Both the position numbers and the translations under genes were made by a program. 64,000 bases of DNA from Rhytidiadelphus loreus (taxonomy: Eukaryota; Streptophyta; Bryopsida; Hypnales; Hylocomiaceae): positions 36,902,863 to 36,966,862 of the forward strand of contig OX344761.1 in NCBI GenBank assembly GCA_947034895.1, given 5' to 3'. The stretch's first letter is position 1. Every line of letters starts with the position of its first letter. This document shows, piece by piece, positions 22,663 to 35,589 of the stretch. A model generated the notes under the pieces. It made no database searches. It saw only the letters and a list, made by a program, of their open reading frames with translations, and was not told where the DNA came from.

Positions 22663-24399
22663 CTAGCTAGTCTCCACATCCGAGCCCATAGCATACTTCA
22701 ATGCTGCTACAATGCCACTCGCCGGGGTGCTCTCCTCCTGCGGCTGATGTACCATTACAACACACAACACAACGAAGGGTCAGATACAATCAAGCCTGAA
22801 GTTGATGTAATCCACAGTGACATATCGATCCAGAAGCTTCAGAACATGAATGGCATATGCTGTAACAAACATCCAGCCTTCGTCGAAGCCATCAGAGAAT
22901 ATACAACCTCGCAATAGCCCCTTCAGTTCAAATAATGCTGACCATGGTATTGTATTGCGTACCTTGGCAGTAATGACACAAATGAGCCGGTGCGAGACTT
23001 TGGTGATGCTACATTGCATGACGTCCAAGTCCAAGCTCTCCAGGCACACCAAGACGTTGCTCTGAAGGCGAGGCTGGGGGCGGCAGACCATGTTAATCAC
23101 AATCTGATTGGGCATGTCCGTGTGGACCTGAATACTCTCCAGAGAGTTTCGAAGCGCGGCCCGGATCCTGCTCATCTCTTCTGGCGAGACGGGCGACTTC
23201 GGTGACTTCGCTTTGAGCTTCTCAGGGCTGGCAAGAGCCGGCTGCTGCTGCTGCAAAACCTCCGCCTTGGGCCATTTCCAACGGGCGGTCCCGTTGGAGG
23301 CGTTGCCCCCGGCGTGGGGGTTGGCGGAAGCCTGCGCTAGTGCCTCCTTGCGCTTCTGAAGTGACTTGATGCGATGATGCAGATTCTTCACGTACTCAAT
23401 GGAGTCGTCGACTATGGTGGACCTGTCACGCTGATCAATCAGAAACATCACGTCAGTTCGACGGTCTCAAAGATTAAAGCTAGAGTCTGGACAACCCATT
23501 TTCACTCTAAGCGCACTGCACCCTAACTTTTCACAAAGGACCTGATGCTATCACTCCACGCAACTCAGATTCTGGACGCAGGCCCAAGCCATACCCATTC
23601 GGTAAATTCACCAAGACCGTGATCAAGACCCAATTCCAACGATCAGAACTCCAGGCTCTATCTAGTGCCTGCAAACGGGAAGTGAGAGGACGAACTGACG
23701 GAGCGTGAGATTTACTTTGGGACCGGTTGGCAGAAGCGATTCCAGCACCGCAAACTTGCTCGTCATGTCGTCGCGCCGCTGTCGCTCCCGCAGAATGTGA
23801 TCCGCTTGATCCGACGGGCGCTTACACTTCTCCAGCCCCACGATCACCCTGGCGCTAGTCTCCACCTTCCTGCGCGGCTGCATGTTGACCTGATCGAGCA
23901 CGGAACCTTCGCGCTTCACTCCCACCCGCACGGGTGCCGTGACCGCCGCAGCAGCCCCCACCCAGCTCTCGCGTTGCTGCTGCTGCAGAACCGACGGTCC
24001 CCCGAGCCCCAGGGACGCGATCGAGTCGAACGTCGGCGCCGGCGCGGTGGTCGTCACGATGCCCACGGGAAAATTGTACTGATCGTCGACCTGCGGCATC
24101 ACCTCCACATCGAACAGAAGGCTCTCGGCCCCCTGCGTGCAACCCGGGAACCCCATGGAAGAGTACGCGCTCAGTGACGAAGCCACGGGCGGCAAGCTGG
24201 TGTGCAGAAACGGATTCTGGTGCAGGAAATCGGTCAACTGGTGCTGCAGCCCGCCCGCATTGCCAGCAGCCGTGCCGTCTAGCAGTGTCGTCGACAAACC
24301 ATAGCTTCCCCTATCATACAAGTTGTAGTCTCCAGTGTGGCGAAACCCTCCGCCTCTCCCATTCAAGCCCATGTTGTGCACCTCCCCTAACGACAACAT
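22663..24399 (-). CDS. bHLH transcription factor with ACT-like C-terminal domain
   Basis: Three predicted exons: 24,399-23,716, 23,430-22,963 and 22,743-22,663, giving 410 residues. The first intron (285 bp) splits the bHLH domain in phase 0 between TGPK and RDRST, a common plant bHLH position, with donor GTAAAT. The second intron has donor GTACGC and a predicted acceptor ACATCAG at 22,744. The bHLH domain spans about residues 201-256. Its basic region HILRERQRR has His201, Glu205 and Arg209 in the spacing that contacts E-box/G-box DNA. Residues about 338-405 (VINMVCRPQ, LESLDLDVMQ, LICVITAK, then the third exon) look like the ACT-like fold that ends many plant bHLHs. The N-terminal half is Gly/Ala-rich and low in complexity. 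The start is the first ATG (24,399) after an in-frame stop. The domain resembles plant group II (bHLH10/89/91-like) factors, but I cannot assign the subgroup. A nuclear DNA-binding dimer is expected. The third exon is inferred; reading through intron 2 is the alternative. Confidence 0.88.
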
Positions 24400-25130
24400 C
24401 TCCGACCACACAAGAGCTCCTGCAACTGGTCAGTTGGCCCAACCGACGACTGACGACGACCCTGCCCCGGGAATTCCACTGTCTGCAAGTCGACCTGTTG
24501 CCGAACTAACTCAACCCCAACCTGCACAGTTGCTCGAAACCACAAGGCGGTCACTTGCTCTCGCTCTGCAAGTTTAGCTTGTGAGGAGCTTCGTTCTGCT
24601 AAGGCGATGGAGAAAGGGGGTATCGGCCAGCCATGTCCTCACCACTGGAGCCGCAGCTATGATCATGAGCATCATCCAGAGAACCACAGCCCACCCACCT
24701 TCCCTCCCGCACTGGAAACGCAGCGTGCCCAGGCCTCCACCACAGACACAGTTTGAGTGCTTGACGTTATGCCAAGCCAAAGGGTTTAGAGGGTGGTCAA
24801 CAGGGAACCTACAAGTCCAGTTTGGTCCATCGACCTTTACGCTATAGATCAAAAGGGGAGTGACTGCAGCCGATTGGGTGAGTGGATATTGATATTCTAT
24901 GCCACGGAAATCCTGGGCGCATCTCCAACGTCGGGGGTATCCGACCACGGCAAACGGCAAACTCCAATTCTCCAGTAGGCCATCTCCACCCAGGCACGGA
25001 AACGTCGTCAACACCAGAACTGAGGGTGTAGGAAAAGGGCGCCTTTTGAGCATCACTGGCAACCATCCACGTACGCAATTTTGCATATTCCAAGGAGGAA
25101 TCGACCCAAGAGACTATTTTGAATACCTTG
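24400..25130 (-). promoter_or_regulatory. Upstream region and probable 5' leader of the bHLH gene
   Basis: GC-richer, complex DNA directly upstream of the predicted ATG. On the minus strand a 170-codon frame runs from an ATG at 25,086 to a stop at 24,574, ending about 175 bases before the bHLH start. It has no recognisable domain and several unlikely stretches, so I take it as leader or promoter sequence. If transcribed it would be an upstream open frame. No clear TATA box was found. An AAACCCTTT motif occurs near 24,780. Confidence 0.4.
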
Positions 25131-28070
25131 GCAATTAAAAAATCATGAAATTTTCTTTCAAGTTGTACGTTTCTAAACATGTATGAATATACTATGAATT
25201 TTGGAACTCAACTTCAAGGTCTACTCTACATTGTTTTCTTTACCCATATATACATTTAAAACATTTTCGACTATTTGAAAGTAGATGCTTTCAATTTCAA
25301 GATCAGTTTATAGTTCAAATTGGATTGGACTGGGCATTTTAGATTGTACAACTAAAATAATGGAATTTTGAAGCAACCACTAAATTTGAAGCCACAACTA
25401 TTTGAAGCCACAATTATTTGAAAACTGCTTTTTGTATACTTTTATCCATTATGAGTTCATAATTGTTGCCACAATTTTTTGTCTTTGTTTGGTTACACAC
25501 ACATTACAAATAGTGGGCAAATCATTTTAATATTAAAATCTCCACAAGGATCATTGGGCATTAGTCTTAGAAATCTACGTGAGTCCAAAGCCATAGGAAC
25601 CCTTGAAAAGATTAGGAGCAAAAAAATTATTTTATTACTTTCAACATAGGGTGTGAGTTGTGAGATTAATGGGTTATAATTAAGAGAGGATGCGAGTTTC
25701 ACCTACCTTCTTAGATTAAATATAAAATGCCCTCTATAATTAATTTAGACCTTACAATCCCATAGATTCACCTTTCTATTTACTACCAAAAGTTCACATT
25801 TTATCAACCTTATTTTAGAATGCATTATTATTAAATTTATCATTCTTATGGACGTGAGAACAAAATTTAGGGTTCATTATAGACAACTCAAGGTTATTCT
25901 ATTGCATAAGGTTATTTTCGTTCAGATCCATGGTTTCTATTGTTTTTGTATTTTGTATTGGAATTTGTTGCACTTCGATTTTGCATGTTTAGGGGGAGGT
26001 TGTTATAGAGCTTTACAAATGGCTATCGTGCAACATAAAGACTATTTTTACTTCTTGGAAGATGTTGCATCACCTTTAGAGATGATTGGTCGATTTGTTT
26101 GCTAATAGGAAGAGTCCTACTTATACTTGAGAGTGTGCTTTGATGTAGTTCATTGTGTGGATTAGGAGTTTGACATTTGGGACTTGGAGGAACAATGCCG
26201 CATCAAGGGTAGGATGAAGGGGTTTGGACAAAACACACATGTGTTATAAAATATAAGTTCTATAGTTCTTTTGAAGTTTGCATCAAAGAAGATAATGTAA
26301 AGCATAAAAAGTAGGAAATATCCATCTCATCAAAATTATAAAGTGATTTTTAGATTTTTTTCAGATGAATTTTGAAAATATAAATTCAAAAACTCACCAA
26401 AAATACAATTTCTATCTTTAGTTTTTGAATTTTTTTTATTGTTCAAAATCGTGGTTTCTATTGATTTGTGAAAAAATACATAAGATCTAGTAATGAGAAC
26501 ACCGACGCTTTTCCTAAATAGTATGTTTTTAAACACTTGGTGCTATTTCTCTTGTAATTTTTGTTTGACCATAACAATCTTAGTTTTGAATATGAATATT
26601 GAAAGACAACCCAATATTTTAAAATTGAAAAAAAATTGAAAAAAAGTTTTTTTCCGCCTGGAAATGTTGCCCGAAGTCAGGCATTAACTATAAAATGGTC
26701 GCTTGCATCTAACAAATAGTAGTGATGAATTGAGGGATTCTTGCCCAGGATATTTCAGCATGCAATCCTCTTGTGTTTTATTTGCTGATTTCCAAGCCGG
26801 TTGAGGCAATTATTGTTTGTCCATTTAAAAAAAAATTATTTCAACTACCTACTTTACGTGGTGTATGTGTGTGGAAACCAATGCAACTTTCATTTGTGCA
26901 GTGAGTGATCCAGTGCAATGCAAGTATTGTAGATACAATGAAGTTGAAAATAAATATTATTTCTTATGTCTAAAAGCCCTATGTCTAGACGTGTGCATGC
27001 ATAGTTTGGTTTTACCTATAAATTATATTTTTCTATGAAAGACAGAAGAAGAGGATCTCAAGGCTCTCCTAACCTTTTCCTAACAATTTTCTAGACACCA
27101 AAACAATAGCATGGGTGTTTGTTGGGATTGTGGAGAAGAAGTGTGTTAAAGTCCAGAGATATTCTAAAAATTGAATTTCTAAACCTTCCCACACTTCAAT
27201 GTTATGTATATAATCACTACGTGCATACATTTTTTATAATCATTTAATATGTTTGTATGTTGTTCATGGAAGAGTTGTCTCTATAGGCATGCCCAACTAC
27301 AACCACTATAGACCTTCGTAGAGCACTTAGACAAGAATGGATGTTGCATGGAGGGAAGACATTAGAGGGGATTTGGAGGTCCTAGAGGGTTGCAAGTTCT
27401 CAAGTTGCGGGAAATAGAGCACTTTGCCATTGCAATACCACTACATCAGTCTGACGTGGTCAAACTTCAACCACATCAAATTTTAAAAAATGATTTTTTT
27501 TTTCATTTAAAAAAAATTAATTCAGATTCTAACAACCAATTGTTCTTTCACTCTATGGAAAAAACAAGGGGAACAAGCCTAAAACGACCCTTCCCTTGCC
27601 CCAAATCACATCTAATGATATGTAGTGTACATATCAATGACAAAAGTTGCTATAAGAAGCTAATGCCAGTTGAAGCTAATGTTGATTGTACAACATTTAA
27701 ACCGTTTTGAAAATCTTGTTGCTTATATATCAAAACACATGGATTTGTGGAAGTCAACATCTTCAACAAACAACAAATCAATTAACCAATGGATGAGTTA
27801 GGATGACCAATATTGTTGGTTGAATTTAAAATTAAAATAATTCTCTGTCACTTGCATTGTTTTCCAAAGTAGATTTTGGGCCCACATGAAAGTCGGTTGG
27901 CTTGAGGATCCACCACAACTACATCTTCAAGCATTGGTGACCAACTTGACTAGAGATTTCAAGCATTAGACCTATGAGTGACAACTCACACCAAGTCATT
28001 TGCCCAATCATAGGGTCACTCTAAACTATCAGTCATATTTTACTAGTGTATACACAACAAACACAAGAAA
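25131..28070. other. Intergenic, nothing recognised
   Basis: About 2.9 kb of AT-rich DNA. Short open frames (for example 25,848-26,105 and 27,390-27,710) have no recognisable domain. A slightly GC-richer patch at about 26,650-26,800 shows no frame or splice signals worth reporting. Confidence 0.45.
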
Positions 28071-28185
28071 TTCATATTGTATTCCTGGTGTCAAAGTTTT
28101 GAGTGAGTCCCACTTTTCTCTATGTATTGTACACTAGGAAAAGTGGGACTCCTCCGGTTTTTTGACACCGGGAATTCAATATGAG
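28071..28185. repeat. Foldback hairpin, small MITE or decayed inverted repeat
   Basis: TTCATATTGTATTCCTGGTG then TCAAA at the left is mirrored by TTTGACACCGGGAATTCAAT then ATGAG at the right. An inner pair GAGTCCCACTTTTC and GAAAAGTGGGACTC brings the paired arms to about 45 bases each, with a few mismatches. The 115-bp unit would fold as one stem. No coding content. Confidence 0.75.
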
Positions 28186-31100
28186 ACCCCTATTAAAGGC
28201 CATGTGTAGATGCAGATCAATATTTTGTTATTTTTTGGAGGATGTTATCCAATAAAGGAGTTTAGGCAAGCATTGTGAAGTTCAAGCCATGAAATCTATT
28301 CATATGTGTAACCACGGATTTTAGTACATTTGTGTTTAGATGCAAAATTTACATATTTGGTATGTCCAAGACTTATTGAAGACTACATTACAAAGGATTT
28401 GAGGGCATTAAAAGATTGCAAGCTTTGGAACTGCACACAAAGCAAGTTTTAATCACAATAAAAGACAATTGAGTTGTCCGATTTTTGGTATATGTCGGAT
28501 GTGCAAGGACCATGAGCCAATAGGTGTTGAGGCAAAAGGCAATGATTGTAATACGAGTTTTTGGAGCAAGAGTTCTATTGGCAACTCCTTGAAGTTCTTG
28601 CTCATCAATTGTTGGCGCTTTTGTCTCTTTATCTTTATTTTTATTTACCTCTTGATTAGGGTTTTTTACCTCTCAACTAGAATTTCTTTTCCACAATTAT
28701 CTTTCAATAACTTGAGTTCTTTTCTTACATTTGCTTTCAGAGCATAATGAGAAGGCATTCAAGTAGCATTGAGAGCATTACTTTGTTTACAAAAAACGTA
28801 GTGATGTTTACATCTTTTGAGTGCATTATAATAAAGTATTGATTTTTGTGACAATCACATATGAATAATTGAAGGGAGTACATGTTTCATTTTGCCATTG
28901 GTTGTGAAACTTTAAAAAAAAATCTAAAAGGGGTATAGAAGCCATTTTTTTGTTGATTGTAAAACTCCAACATTCAAAAAATCTGAAAGGGGTATACATG
29001 TAGCCTTTTTCAAGAGGAAAAACTTCACAATTTCTATTTCAAAAAACCAAGAGTATTTCAATTTTACTTACTAGATTACAAAATTGTTGTCCAATTCACA
29101 ATCACCAAAAAACACTAGAATGTACATGGATGGAGTCATGGTTGTAACATCCACGTCAACAATGCTCTCAAGGCAAGTCTACATGAGACAAAGCCACATC
29201 ATGAGTGTTGTCAACAAGAATGACATTGTTCTAGTCACACTTGGTGTCTTTCGAATCATTGGTTGTAGAAATATAATCAAATGATTAAAAAAACAAGTAC
29301 TTGTCAACATTGATAAAAAAAATAAAAATTTCAGGAGTTAATTATGCTTTATCTAGAAAAAGCTTTGAAATTTTCACCCATCCAAAAAGCGTAGTTATGT
29401 TAGAATTATTATATTACCTACAACTACATAATCATTCTCTGCACCTACTCATGCTTCATTCAAATCCATTGCAAGCCATTAGTGACTCCAATCTGCAAGG
29501 CGTGAACTAGGATTTTGTGTACTAAAAAAAAAAGTCACATCATCCATCTCAACGGGATTTAGATTCATCATACATTTCCAGAGCATTGTCGCCTCGGTGT
29601 ATTCCATCCCACCTTGACAATAGGTAGGACCCAAGAAGTTGAGGAAATGTATTGTTCCAACTGCAACATTGGCAAGAGAGTATCAAAAATAGTACTTCTC
29701 AACTATTTCTTCATCTTATACTTGTAGTATGTTACAGCCCTCTCGATGAGATTCATGTGAGTCAAGACAATTTTGTTCTTTGCAAAAGAAGTATTGGACT
29801 TGACATACTCAATTCCTTTTGTGATTTATTCTGGTGCTACATTTATTAAAAATGTTCTTCGCCTTTGTCTTTCACATAATAGCCCAACATTTCAATGAAT
29901 GTATGCAACCTAGTATTGTGTAGTGTTTGGGTGAGAAGATGATGTCCCACTAGGGCATTGTGACCATCATCCCATTTGAGATATGTTTTGATGCACTTAC
30001 TAACCATGGTTAGTGAGGAAGCTAGAAGCTTTGCATACCATTTGCATATGCAACCTCAACAGAGTTCCACCTCTGTCAATGGAACAATTTGACGAGATTG
30101 TATTTATCTTCCACATTCAAACCTAAAAACTACAAAATTTTAGAATGAAATATTATAAGAGTTTGCACTACATTCTTCATTTAAGAAAGGATAGACGAAG
30201 AATGTAAAAGTTACCAAATTGAAATTTCAAAATAGGGTAATAGTGAAATGCAACTCCTTAAGTTTGTAATTACTGGCGGCTTTATATTGAGTAAACTTAG
30301 ATCCAGTTGTTTCATTTTATATTTTAGGCACAAATGAAAAGTCAAGAGCAACGAATTCGGTTTAAATGAGTCCTAATTTTTTGTTTACCCTATTAATGGA
30401 ATTTTTTTTCAGATATTAAATGCAACGAATTGATTCTCTCAAATAGACGGAAACACGTGCCTGAACCTTACTGACAATAGGTTACGGTATGTCAGGTCAG
30501 GTCTGCAACTGCTCCCAACTGACCAGTCTGGCTTGAAAATTGAAATGCATAAAAATAAGTAATTGTAAAGAAATCTATCATTTCTTTCCAGATTGAGAAA
30601 GAGACGGAAAAGCAGGACCAGCTACACTGCTACAGTCCCTGAGATTCCTGCATGAATTTTAACACTCGTGGATCACGCGTTCAAATTTTGAAACAATTTA
30701 TGAATGAATTTTGAACAATTTAGATTTTCCAATCACGAATTTTTTTTATTTCTTCATCCATTCGAATCTCTGGTTGTTATATTTATATATAAAAAATTAG
30801 TTCAAAGGATCTGAAAAATTCTTGATACGGGTATAGAATAGTTTAGAATATTATGGAGTCAAAATACTTACCATATATATTTTTATGATTAGAAAACTAG
30901 GAGATTGTGGTTCTAAGCCCAAAGCTCAAATTGCAATAATGTATTCAATTTTTGGAAGTTTTCAAGTTTTCAAGTTAAAGTAGAGATCACACTTCATTCA
31001 CTTCATTTCATTAGCGGGCCTAAATTCAAAAAAGATCATTTATTTGGTTCAAATTTACATCACAAGAAAGAAGCTCAGAGTCATGAATATACACTACACA

Positions 31101-31471
31101 ATGATTTGTGGATTGAACATTTTCTTATGTATAAAAGTCAAAAGTATATTGCAATGTAAGACATTCTATCAAATTCCATTCATTAAAAATGCATTCAAGC
31201 AACTCCCTCCCAAAAAATTGGATGAAAAATTGTTTTATTTCCATCCAATCAGCGCCTATGAAATCATTCAAAGGATATGAAACATCCCTTTGGGCATTTT
31301 AGGGTTATGATTTTGACAAAAATTGTCAAAACTATCACTTTCTAATGCATTGATAAAAAATGAAAAAAAACTTATTGATATTTAGACAACCCAAATTTTA
31401 TTAGACTATTGTAGGAATCCGTAGAAAATAATCGAAATTGTTTTTTTTTTTCTGTGTGAAACATGTGGCCT
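28186..31471. other. Intergenic, nothing firm
   Basis: About 3.3 kb of AT-rich DNA. A short duplication around AAAGGGGTATA occurs near 28,925 and 28,988. The stretch 30,400-30,680 is more complex in composition but gives no open frame or splice-framed exon. The part at about 30,880-31,090 resembles 39,720-39,900 by eye (both with AAATTCAAAAAA-ATCATTT), suggesting a further dispersed repeat. Confidence 0.4.
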
Positions 31472-31699
31472 TTAACCCTTAAACGCTCCGATGTCTATAT
31501 TTTGGACGATGAACAGAGGGCTTCAAGGTGTTGTTTTGTCCAACTAACTTTTCATTCATCCAATGTAACACTTGAATCTTGAAAAGACAACCTTCTTTAA
31601 TGATCAATTGCATGAAATTGCATTAAATGATATTTCTATAGAAAGATATAAGCAAAAATTCGTCAAAATTAGAAAAAGGATAAGGCGTTGAGGGATTAA
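31472..31699. mobile_element. TTAA-bounded element, about 220 bp
   Basis: TTAA at 31,472-31,475 is followed by CCCTTAAACGCTCC. At the other end, read in reverse, TTAA (31,696-31,699) is followed by TCCCTCAACGCCTT. The ends match at roughly 11 of 14 positions. No coding content. It belongs with the other TTAA-bounded elements of the window. Confidence 0.6.
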
Positions 31700-33699
31700 G
31701 GGTCATAGTTGGGTTGACATGACACAAGAACCAAGGCAACCTAGCATAATCAATTTGGGAATTACACACCTTAGGTATCCTTGTCAATAACAAGTAGAGG
31801 AACAACCCTACTCCTTGTGCACCAATATGAAGAGCCCCTACACTAGCAATGTCAACTGGGAACCTTGTGGATTCCATTAGAAGTTTCTATTAGTTGGCCA
31901 TCACTCATGGTAGTTTTAGATCATTTTGGAGCTATAATTAAAAACTTAAATTGAGTAGATTGCAAGATTTTTGGTTTACAAATATTTTTTCATTTGAATT
32001 CCACAAATTAAAATTAGCATTTCTATTTCATCTCTAACATTAACAATTCCATATCAAAAATTGACCAATAAAAAATAATAAAAGGTAAAACATCTAGAAA
32101 AATCACCATAATTTTTTTTTTAATGTATATATAATTTTATAGTAGATGTGAATCATGTGTTAGAAAAGTGAGTTGCAAATCCGTATGAATATATTTAGAA
32201 GGAAAAATTGTCCATTTCTTCACAAAAAATAATATACAACTTGGAGGATATTTTATATTTATAGAAAACACTAAATCATTAATCTTAGCAAATGATTATT
32301 TTTAGCATTTTTAATTGAATATTCTTTCAAATTAGTTTTTTGCATCAATAAATCCAATTTTGGAAAAAAAATTATATATTTCTATTAGAGTTTTTGTGCA
32401 AGAGGGTTCATTATGAAACTTATTTCTTTTAGTGTTATATTATAAGCTTATAGATATTGGCCTGAAAATGATATACCAGATATTTTGGGGAAATTACATT
32501 GTTTTTCCCAAATAACTTCTCATTCATCCAATGGAATGTCAGAAAATTGAATGAAAATTTTATTTGATAAAAAATTCAATGAAAGATGCAAATTTTCAAA
32601 AAATGAGCTGATCCTTAATTCCTTTAAAATAGACTAATAGAAAAGAAGATGTAGATTGTAGCTTTTGGAGCAAAAAGAAATTAACTTTGAAAGAATTTAG
32701 AGAAAAAAACTTTATTTTGATGTTTATTTTTCATTCCATTTCAACATGAAAAAATGAAAAACCTTAAAGACCAAACTAGCTATGTTGTTGAATAATAGAC
32801 AAAAGTCTTGTTATTAGTATACTTGGTTGTACTTCAACCATTTTATATGGAGAGTAGGGTAATTGCAAGAAACTCATTTTATTTTGTTGCATTTTCAAGT
32901 AGTACTGGAGATACTAAAGCTTCTAGAATTTTTTATTTATTTTTAAATGAAAAATTAGTAGAACCCCAAAAATTCAAGTTTCAAATATTTTCCCTTGTAA
33001 AGCTTTTAACAAAAATAGGTCAATCAAAAATTAAATTAAAATAGATATTCTAATTTTAAAATTATTAGAAAATAGAAAAGAAAAACTAGATTAAAATTGG
33101 CCATCTTTTAAAACTTGAAAAAACTTCCAACCAACCAATTCCATCCCAAGAACAAGAAATTTGTGAATCTTGAAGCTTTTCACAAAGGAAGTATACTTTG
33201 AGCACATGTGCAAGACAAAGATAACAATGTTTAGGACAAATTCTTTTCCACTCTTTAATCAACTTTAAAATACCTCAATAGATCACACAAAATTTTGATA
33301 TTGTTGTATATATGGGCCTAAAACATTGAGCTAACTTAAAAAAGTATTATAAATTAATGCTAGTTGTGTTGCTCCAAGGAAGAATTATGAATTTTTTCCC
33401 CCACTCACTTGGAGATAAATTAAAAAATATGTCCTCTTTTATATAGTGGACAATTTTGAAGCTTTCTTTGCATATTAACAACCATCGATTCCAAAGATGG
33501 ATTAAAAAAAATCAAATTGGATCATTTGTGACAAATAATAAATTTTAACAATTTTTCCAAGATGAAAAATTTGGAGCAACACTTGTTGGATTATATAACT
33601 TTAACAAGTTTAGACAAACCTCTTTGTACACTCATCTATATTAAAATAAAACAATCATGTATTTAAATAAAATATGCCCCCTATTTTATAATTAGTCAT
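31700..33699. other. Intergenic, nothing recognised
   Basis: Very AT-rich DNA without genes or clear repeats. The phrase TTCTCATTCATCCAATGGAA near 32,518 resembles TTTTCATTCATCCAATGTAA inside the element at 31,472-31,699, hinting at a diverged partial copy. Confidence 0.4.
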
Positions 33700-34165
33700 T
33701 TTGTAGTAACTTTTCTTGGTTTTGGGGGGTCTCCAATTCCAAACCTATTTTAAAATGTTCCATATATAGTAAATAATAAATTCTAGCGTTTTTTTTTATA
33801 GGAATAGAAAATAGGGTTGGGACTCTTTGTCCACTCACTTTAGAGGTATGACATGAGCTTGCTTAGTCAAATGCCACTTGTCAACTAGTCTGACCAACTT
33901 AGTTAGACGCAACTAGTCAACTCATCTCACTAGCTCTAGTTGTGACATACCACATGTAGTTGTCCAAATCTATAACAAATAATAACTTCTAGCAATTTAA
34001 AAAATATTCAAAAGTCAAGAATATGGGTTGGTTTTCTTTTTCTACTTACTTTAGATGTATGACATTGGCCAACTAAGTCAAACACAACTTGTGCACCAAT
34101 TTGGTCAACTCTAATTGTCACTTGTCACTTATAGTTGTCCAAATCTCAATGAATATGTTCCATTG
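33700..34165. repeat. Tandem repeat, two to three units of about 190-200 bp
   Basis: Units share ATAGTTGTCCAAATCT, AATAATAAATTCTAGC-type stretches, CACTTTAGAGGTATGACAT and GTCAACTCTAGTTGT-type segments in the same order near 33,780-33,980, 33,985-34,150 and, partially, before. Copies are well diverged. Confidence 0.6.
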
Positions 34166-34798
34166 TAAATAATAAGTGGTGAATGGTAAGTATTTCTCAA
34201 ACCAACTACCATTTGTTACTCAGTTTTGTATGTTGCTTGTTGTATGGTCTCTAGTTGGTACAATTGTTTTCTCGATTATTCTATAGAAGTCCCCGTCTGA
34301 TAGACAATCTCAAGATGCTCCTCCTCCTCAATATTCACGTGTCCAAATTCTACTAAAACCTAAGAAATGAATCAGTGTACAAATTCTTGGGCCCCCACAT
34401 GCCACTATTCCTGAGTTCACTTAACACATGTTTCACTTTCATTTGCCTCCACAACTTTTGAACTATTGCCTCCCCTAGCTAAACTTCTCCCCAACGGGAT
34501 GGGTTGCATCTCCCTGCCCCCTCCCATTGGAGGCCTCCCCTGATCCTCCCGTGATCCAGCTCAAGTGAGACTGACGTTAACATGACATGTCAGTGGTAAT
34601 TGAATAATCCCTTCGTCAGACAGACAGACGGGATTGCCCCCCTTATTGCCCCACGTTTTACCTTTGGGAAAAGCGTTGGGATATTTTATTTACCACCCAT
34701 GATAAAATTTGCAAATTCTGAATTCATATTTGCAATTACTGTAAGAGAGACCACGTTGCTTGAAATATCTAGTATTGTCAATGATGAGTTAGGTAATC
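34166..34798. other. Intergenic; includes a short R-C-like segment
   Basis: The segment 34,610-34,760 carries GGGATTGCCCCCCTTATTG and GATAAAATTTGCAAATTCTG, which match the inverted form of repeat R-C (36-38 kb). The C-rich stretch at 34,430-34,560 has no open frame of note. Confidence 0.45.
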
Positions 34799-35442
34799 TT
34801 AACCCCTAAATGCCCAAGGCACCACAATATGGTGTTTGCAAAACTTTGAAGTTAAATAAATCCTAGACAATTTGCTATTTTTAGGAGTTTATATTTTTTA
34901 AATGTTCTTCTTGAAGTCTAGTTTTGCCTCCAAAAGTCCGATCTTGAAAATAAATGACAATGATTTTTCTATAAGAGATTTTGTGCACGGGTACCCTGTG
35001 CAATCTTGACTTTCCATAGTGTTAAGAGCTCTTGGAAATGAGCCTCAAATACACTAGATCTCGGAGAAAAAATCACATTCTAAATTCATTTAAAAATTTG
35101 TAGAGTGAATTTTGAGAAGTCGTAAATTGATTTGGGTTCTTCAAGTTAGTCCTGTTAACCTCATATTTTTTTGGTTGTCAACTTTTTAGATTTGACTTGC
35201 AAAAAAGACTTTAATTCTTTTTTGCAATTTTAGCACCTTCATAATCAAATGTTATAATCTTTCACTTCATAAGTGATATTGTTGTGCTTTCTTTTCTTAT
35301 GCAATCCCTAACAAGTCTAGTTTGAATTTGTACGGTTACAATTTCAGAAAAATTGAAACATCTTATCAAAATGTTGGCATTTTGTTCAGTTTAGAGCAGT
35401 TTTCAGGAAGCTGAAAACATGCCTTGGGCATTTAGGGGTTAA
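34799..35442. mobile_element. TTAA-bounded element with perfect 19-bp inverted ends
   Basis: TTAA (34,799-34,802) is followed by CCCCTAAATGCCCAAGGCA. The exact mirror precedes TTAA at 35,439-35,442. The body is 636 bp without coding capacity. A TTAA target with ends starting CCC is the pattern of piggyBac-type transposons. The alternative is a TA target as in mariner elements. A truncated copy is at 437-597. Confidence 0.85.
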
Positions 35443-35589
35443 ATGATCACTTTAAGATCAAACTACCTCAATGATCCCAAATTAGTTGGAAGTGGCCAAA
35501 AAATACAAAATTTACGCGACACAAAATAGGGGGTAATTTTTACATTTATCCTTTCATGAGGCAACAAGGGGGGCGATCTTCTTTGGCCT

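Noticed and set aside
22230..22694. Overlapping minus-strand frames just past the bHLH stop
   Set aside because: They lack domains, overlap each other and fit the 3' untranslated region. The part at 22,663-22,743 is used instead as the third exon in another frame.
23797..24177. Plus-strand and alternative minus-strand frames across bHLH exon 1
   Set aside because: They are shadows of the GC-rich coding exon in other frames. Only the bHLH frame yields a conserved domain.
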